Origin: Polyangiaceae bacterium
GTDB lineage: Bacteria > Myxococcota > Polyangia > Polyangiales > Polyangiaceae
DNA length: 6,124 nucleotides
NCBI GenBank assembly: GCA_025936205.1
Contig: JAICTU010000518.1
Coordinates: 1 to 6,124, forward strand
Direction: 5' to 3'
The notes below the pieces were generated by a model that made no database searches, was not told where the DNA came from, and worked only from the letters and a program-made list of their open reading frames with translations. The position numbers and the translations under genes are program-made. Positions within the stretch are counted from its first letter, which is position 1. Every line of letters begins with the position of its first letter. Positions 5,702-6,124 of the stretch are shown here, piece by piece.

Positions 5702-6124
5702 CTAGCGCTGAACACGTGCTCGCGGGGTGACTATTGCGCGCGCGAGCGGCGCCGTGGCAATCGCGTCAGGCCAGATCACGCTGCTCTCGACGCTGCCCAC
5801 ACCGTCGATTCGCGCGTTCGCGCCGACCACGCTCGATCGCAGCTGCACGCCCGCGGCCACGTGCGCGCTCGGGTGCACGAACGAGCCCGAGCCATGATTT
5901 GCATGGTGAGACAGCCAGTGCTGGTTGGCTCGCCAGTAGCCCTCATGAGATCCGACCTCTCGCCAGGCCGATGACGTGAGACAGGTATCGATCACGCCGC
6001 CACGGCGCAAGCGCGGCAGCATGAAGTCGTTGATCAGGCAGCCATACTCCGGCAGCTCGCGCAGCGCCGCTTCGCCCAGCGCCAGCAGACCGATGTAGTC
6101 CACAGCGCCCACCTCCACCCCGAC
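5702..6124 (-). CDS. NDP-sugar pyrophosphorylase-like protein, C-terminal part (5' end outside window)
   Basis: The frame is open to the right edge (VGVEVG), so the GTG at 6118 is probably internal and the catalytic nucleotidyltransferase domain lies outside. About 140 residues are visible. The first part (NDFMLPRLRRGGVIDTCLTS, then WREVGSHEGYWRAN) matches the end of the GT-A fold domain in mannose-1-phosphate guanylyltransferase or glucose-1-phosphate nucleotidyltransferase proteins, where W-x-x-(I/V)-G-(T/S)-x-E-x-Y-x-x-A-N is a typical signature. The rest (VHPSAHVAAGVQLRSSVVGANARI onward) shows hexapeptide-repeat spacing of small and hydrophobic residues, as in the left-handed beta-helix tail of these enzymes. 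Such enzymes make NDP-sugars for polysaccharide, LPS or glycoprotein synthesis in the cytoplasm. The nucleotide and sugar specificity, and whether the enzyme is active, cannot be judged without the N-terminal half. A SPOR-domain gene lies downstream after 200 nt. Confidence 0.8.
   Translation of the reverse strand, partial: VGVEVGAVDYIGLLALGEAALRELPEYGCLINDFMLPRLRRGGVIDTCLTSSAWREVGSHEGYWRANQHWLSHHANHGSGSFVHPSAHVAAGVQLRSSVVGANARIDGVGSVESSVIWPDAIATAPLARAIVTPRARVQR

Noticed and set aside
5702..6118. GTG at 6118 as a true start giving a small stand-alone beta-helix protein
   Set aside because: The frame continues to the edge, and the visible part begins in the middle of the nucleotidyltransferase fold.

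Overview
This is a GC-rich window with seven protein-coding genes, two of them cut by the window edges. It looks chromosomal. There is no sign of a mobile element, CRISPR array, tRNA or rRNA. High GC, GTG starts, weak or absent Shine-Dalgarno sequences and lipid/envelope-type hypothetical proteins (a TPR-like protein with a PEGA-like domain and a Cys-rich tail, and a SPOR protein with a Pro-rich linker) suggest a deltaproteobacterium-like organism, most plausibly Myxococcota. That assignment is inference from gene style, not from a marker gene.

Plus-strand block (1-3881). The window opens inside an aspartate kinase of the specialised type associated with ectoine clusters (Ask_Ect-like), ending at 1094. 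After a 156-nt gap with a GC-rich hairpin comes a secreted protein (1251-1973) with a helical repeat-like N-terminal half, a beta-rich PEGA-like region and a symmetric six-cysteine C-terminal motif. An 80-nt gap, with a perfect 7-bp inverted repeat abutting the next ATG, leads to a classical SDR dehydrogenase (2054-2944). An aldo/keto reductase (2949-3881) follows after only 4 nt, so these two oxidoreductases are almost certainly translationally coupled and probably act in the same pathway.

Minus-strand block (3904-6124). Three genes read leftward and converge on the aldo/keto reductase with a 22-nt gap. In transcription order they are the C-terminal part of an NDP-sugar pyrophosphorylase-like protein with a left-handed beta-helix tail (runs off the right edge), a membrane-anchored SPOR-domain protein (peptidoglycan binding, division/envelope), and a small membrane-anchored protein of unknown function. 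The 200-nt gap between the first two holds an AT-richer island with three related AGCGTAA boxes and several hairpins. The 143-nt gap between the last two holds two inverted-repeat structures, one terminator-like.

The left part suggests osmoadaptation or amino-acid metabolism, the middle an unassigned two-enzyme redox step, and the right part cell-envelope biology. I do not see a clearly new multi-gene system. The most useful leads are the possible ectoine cluster just upstream, the six-Cys secreted protein, the uncharacterised membrane protein, and the repeat-rich intergenic regions.
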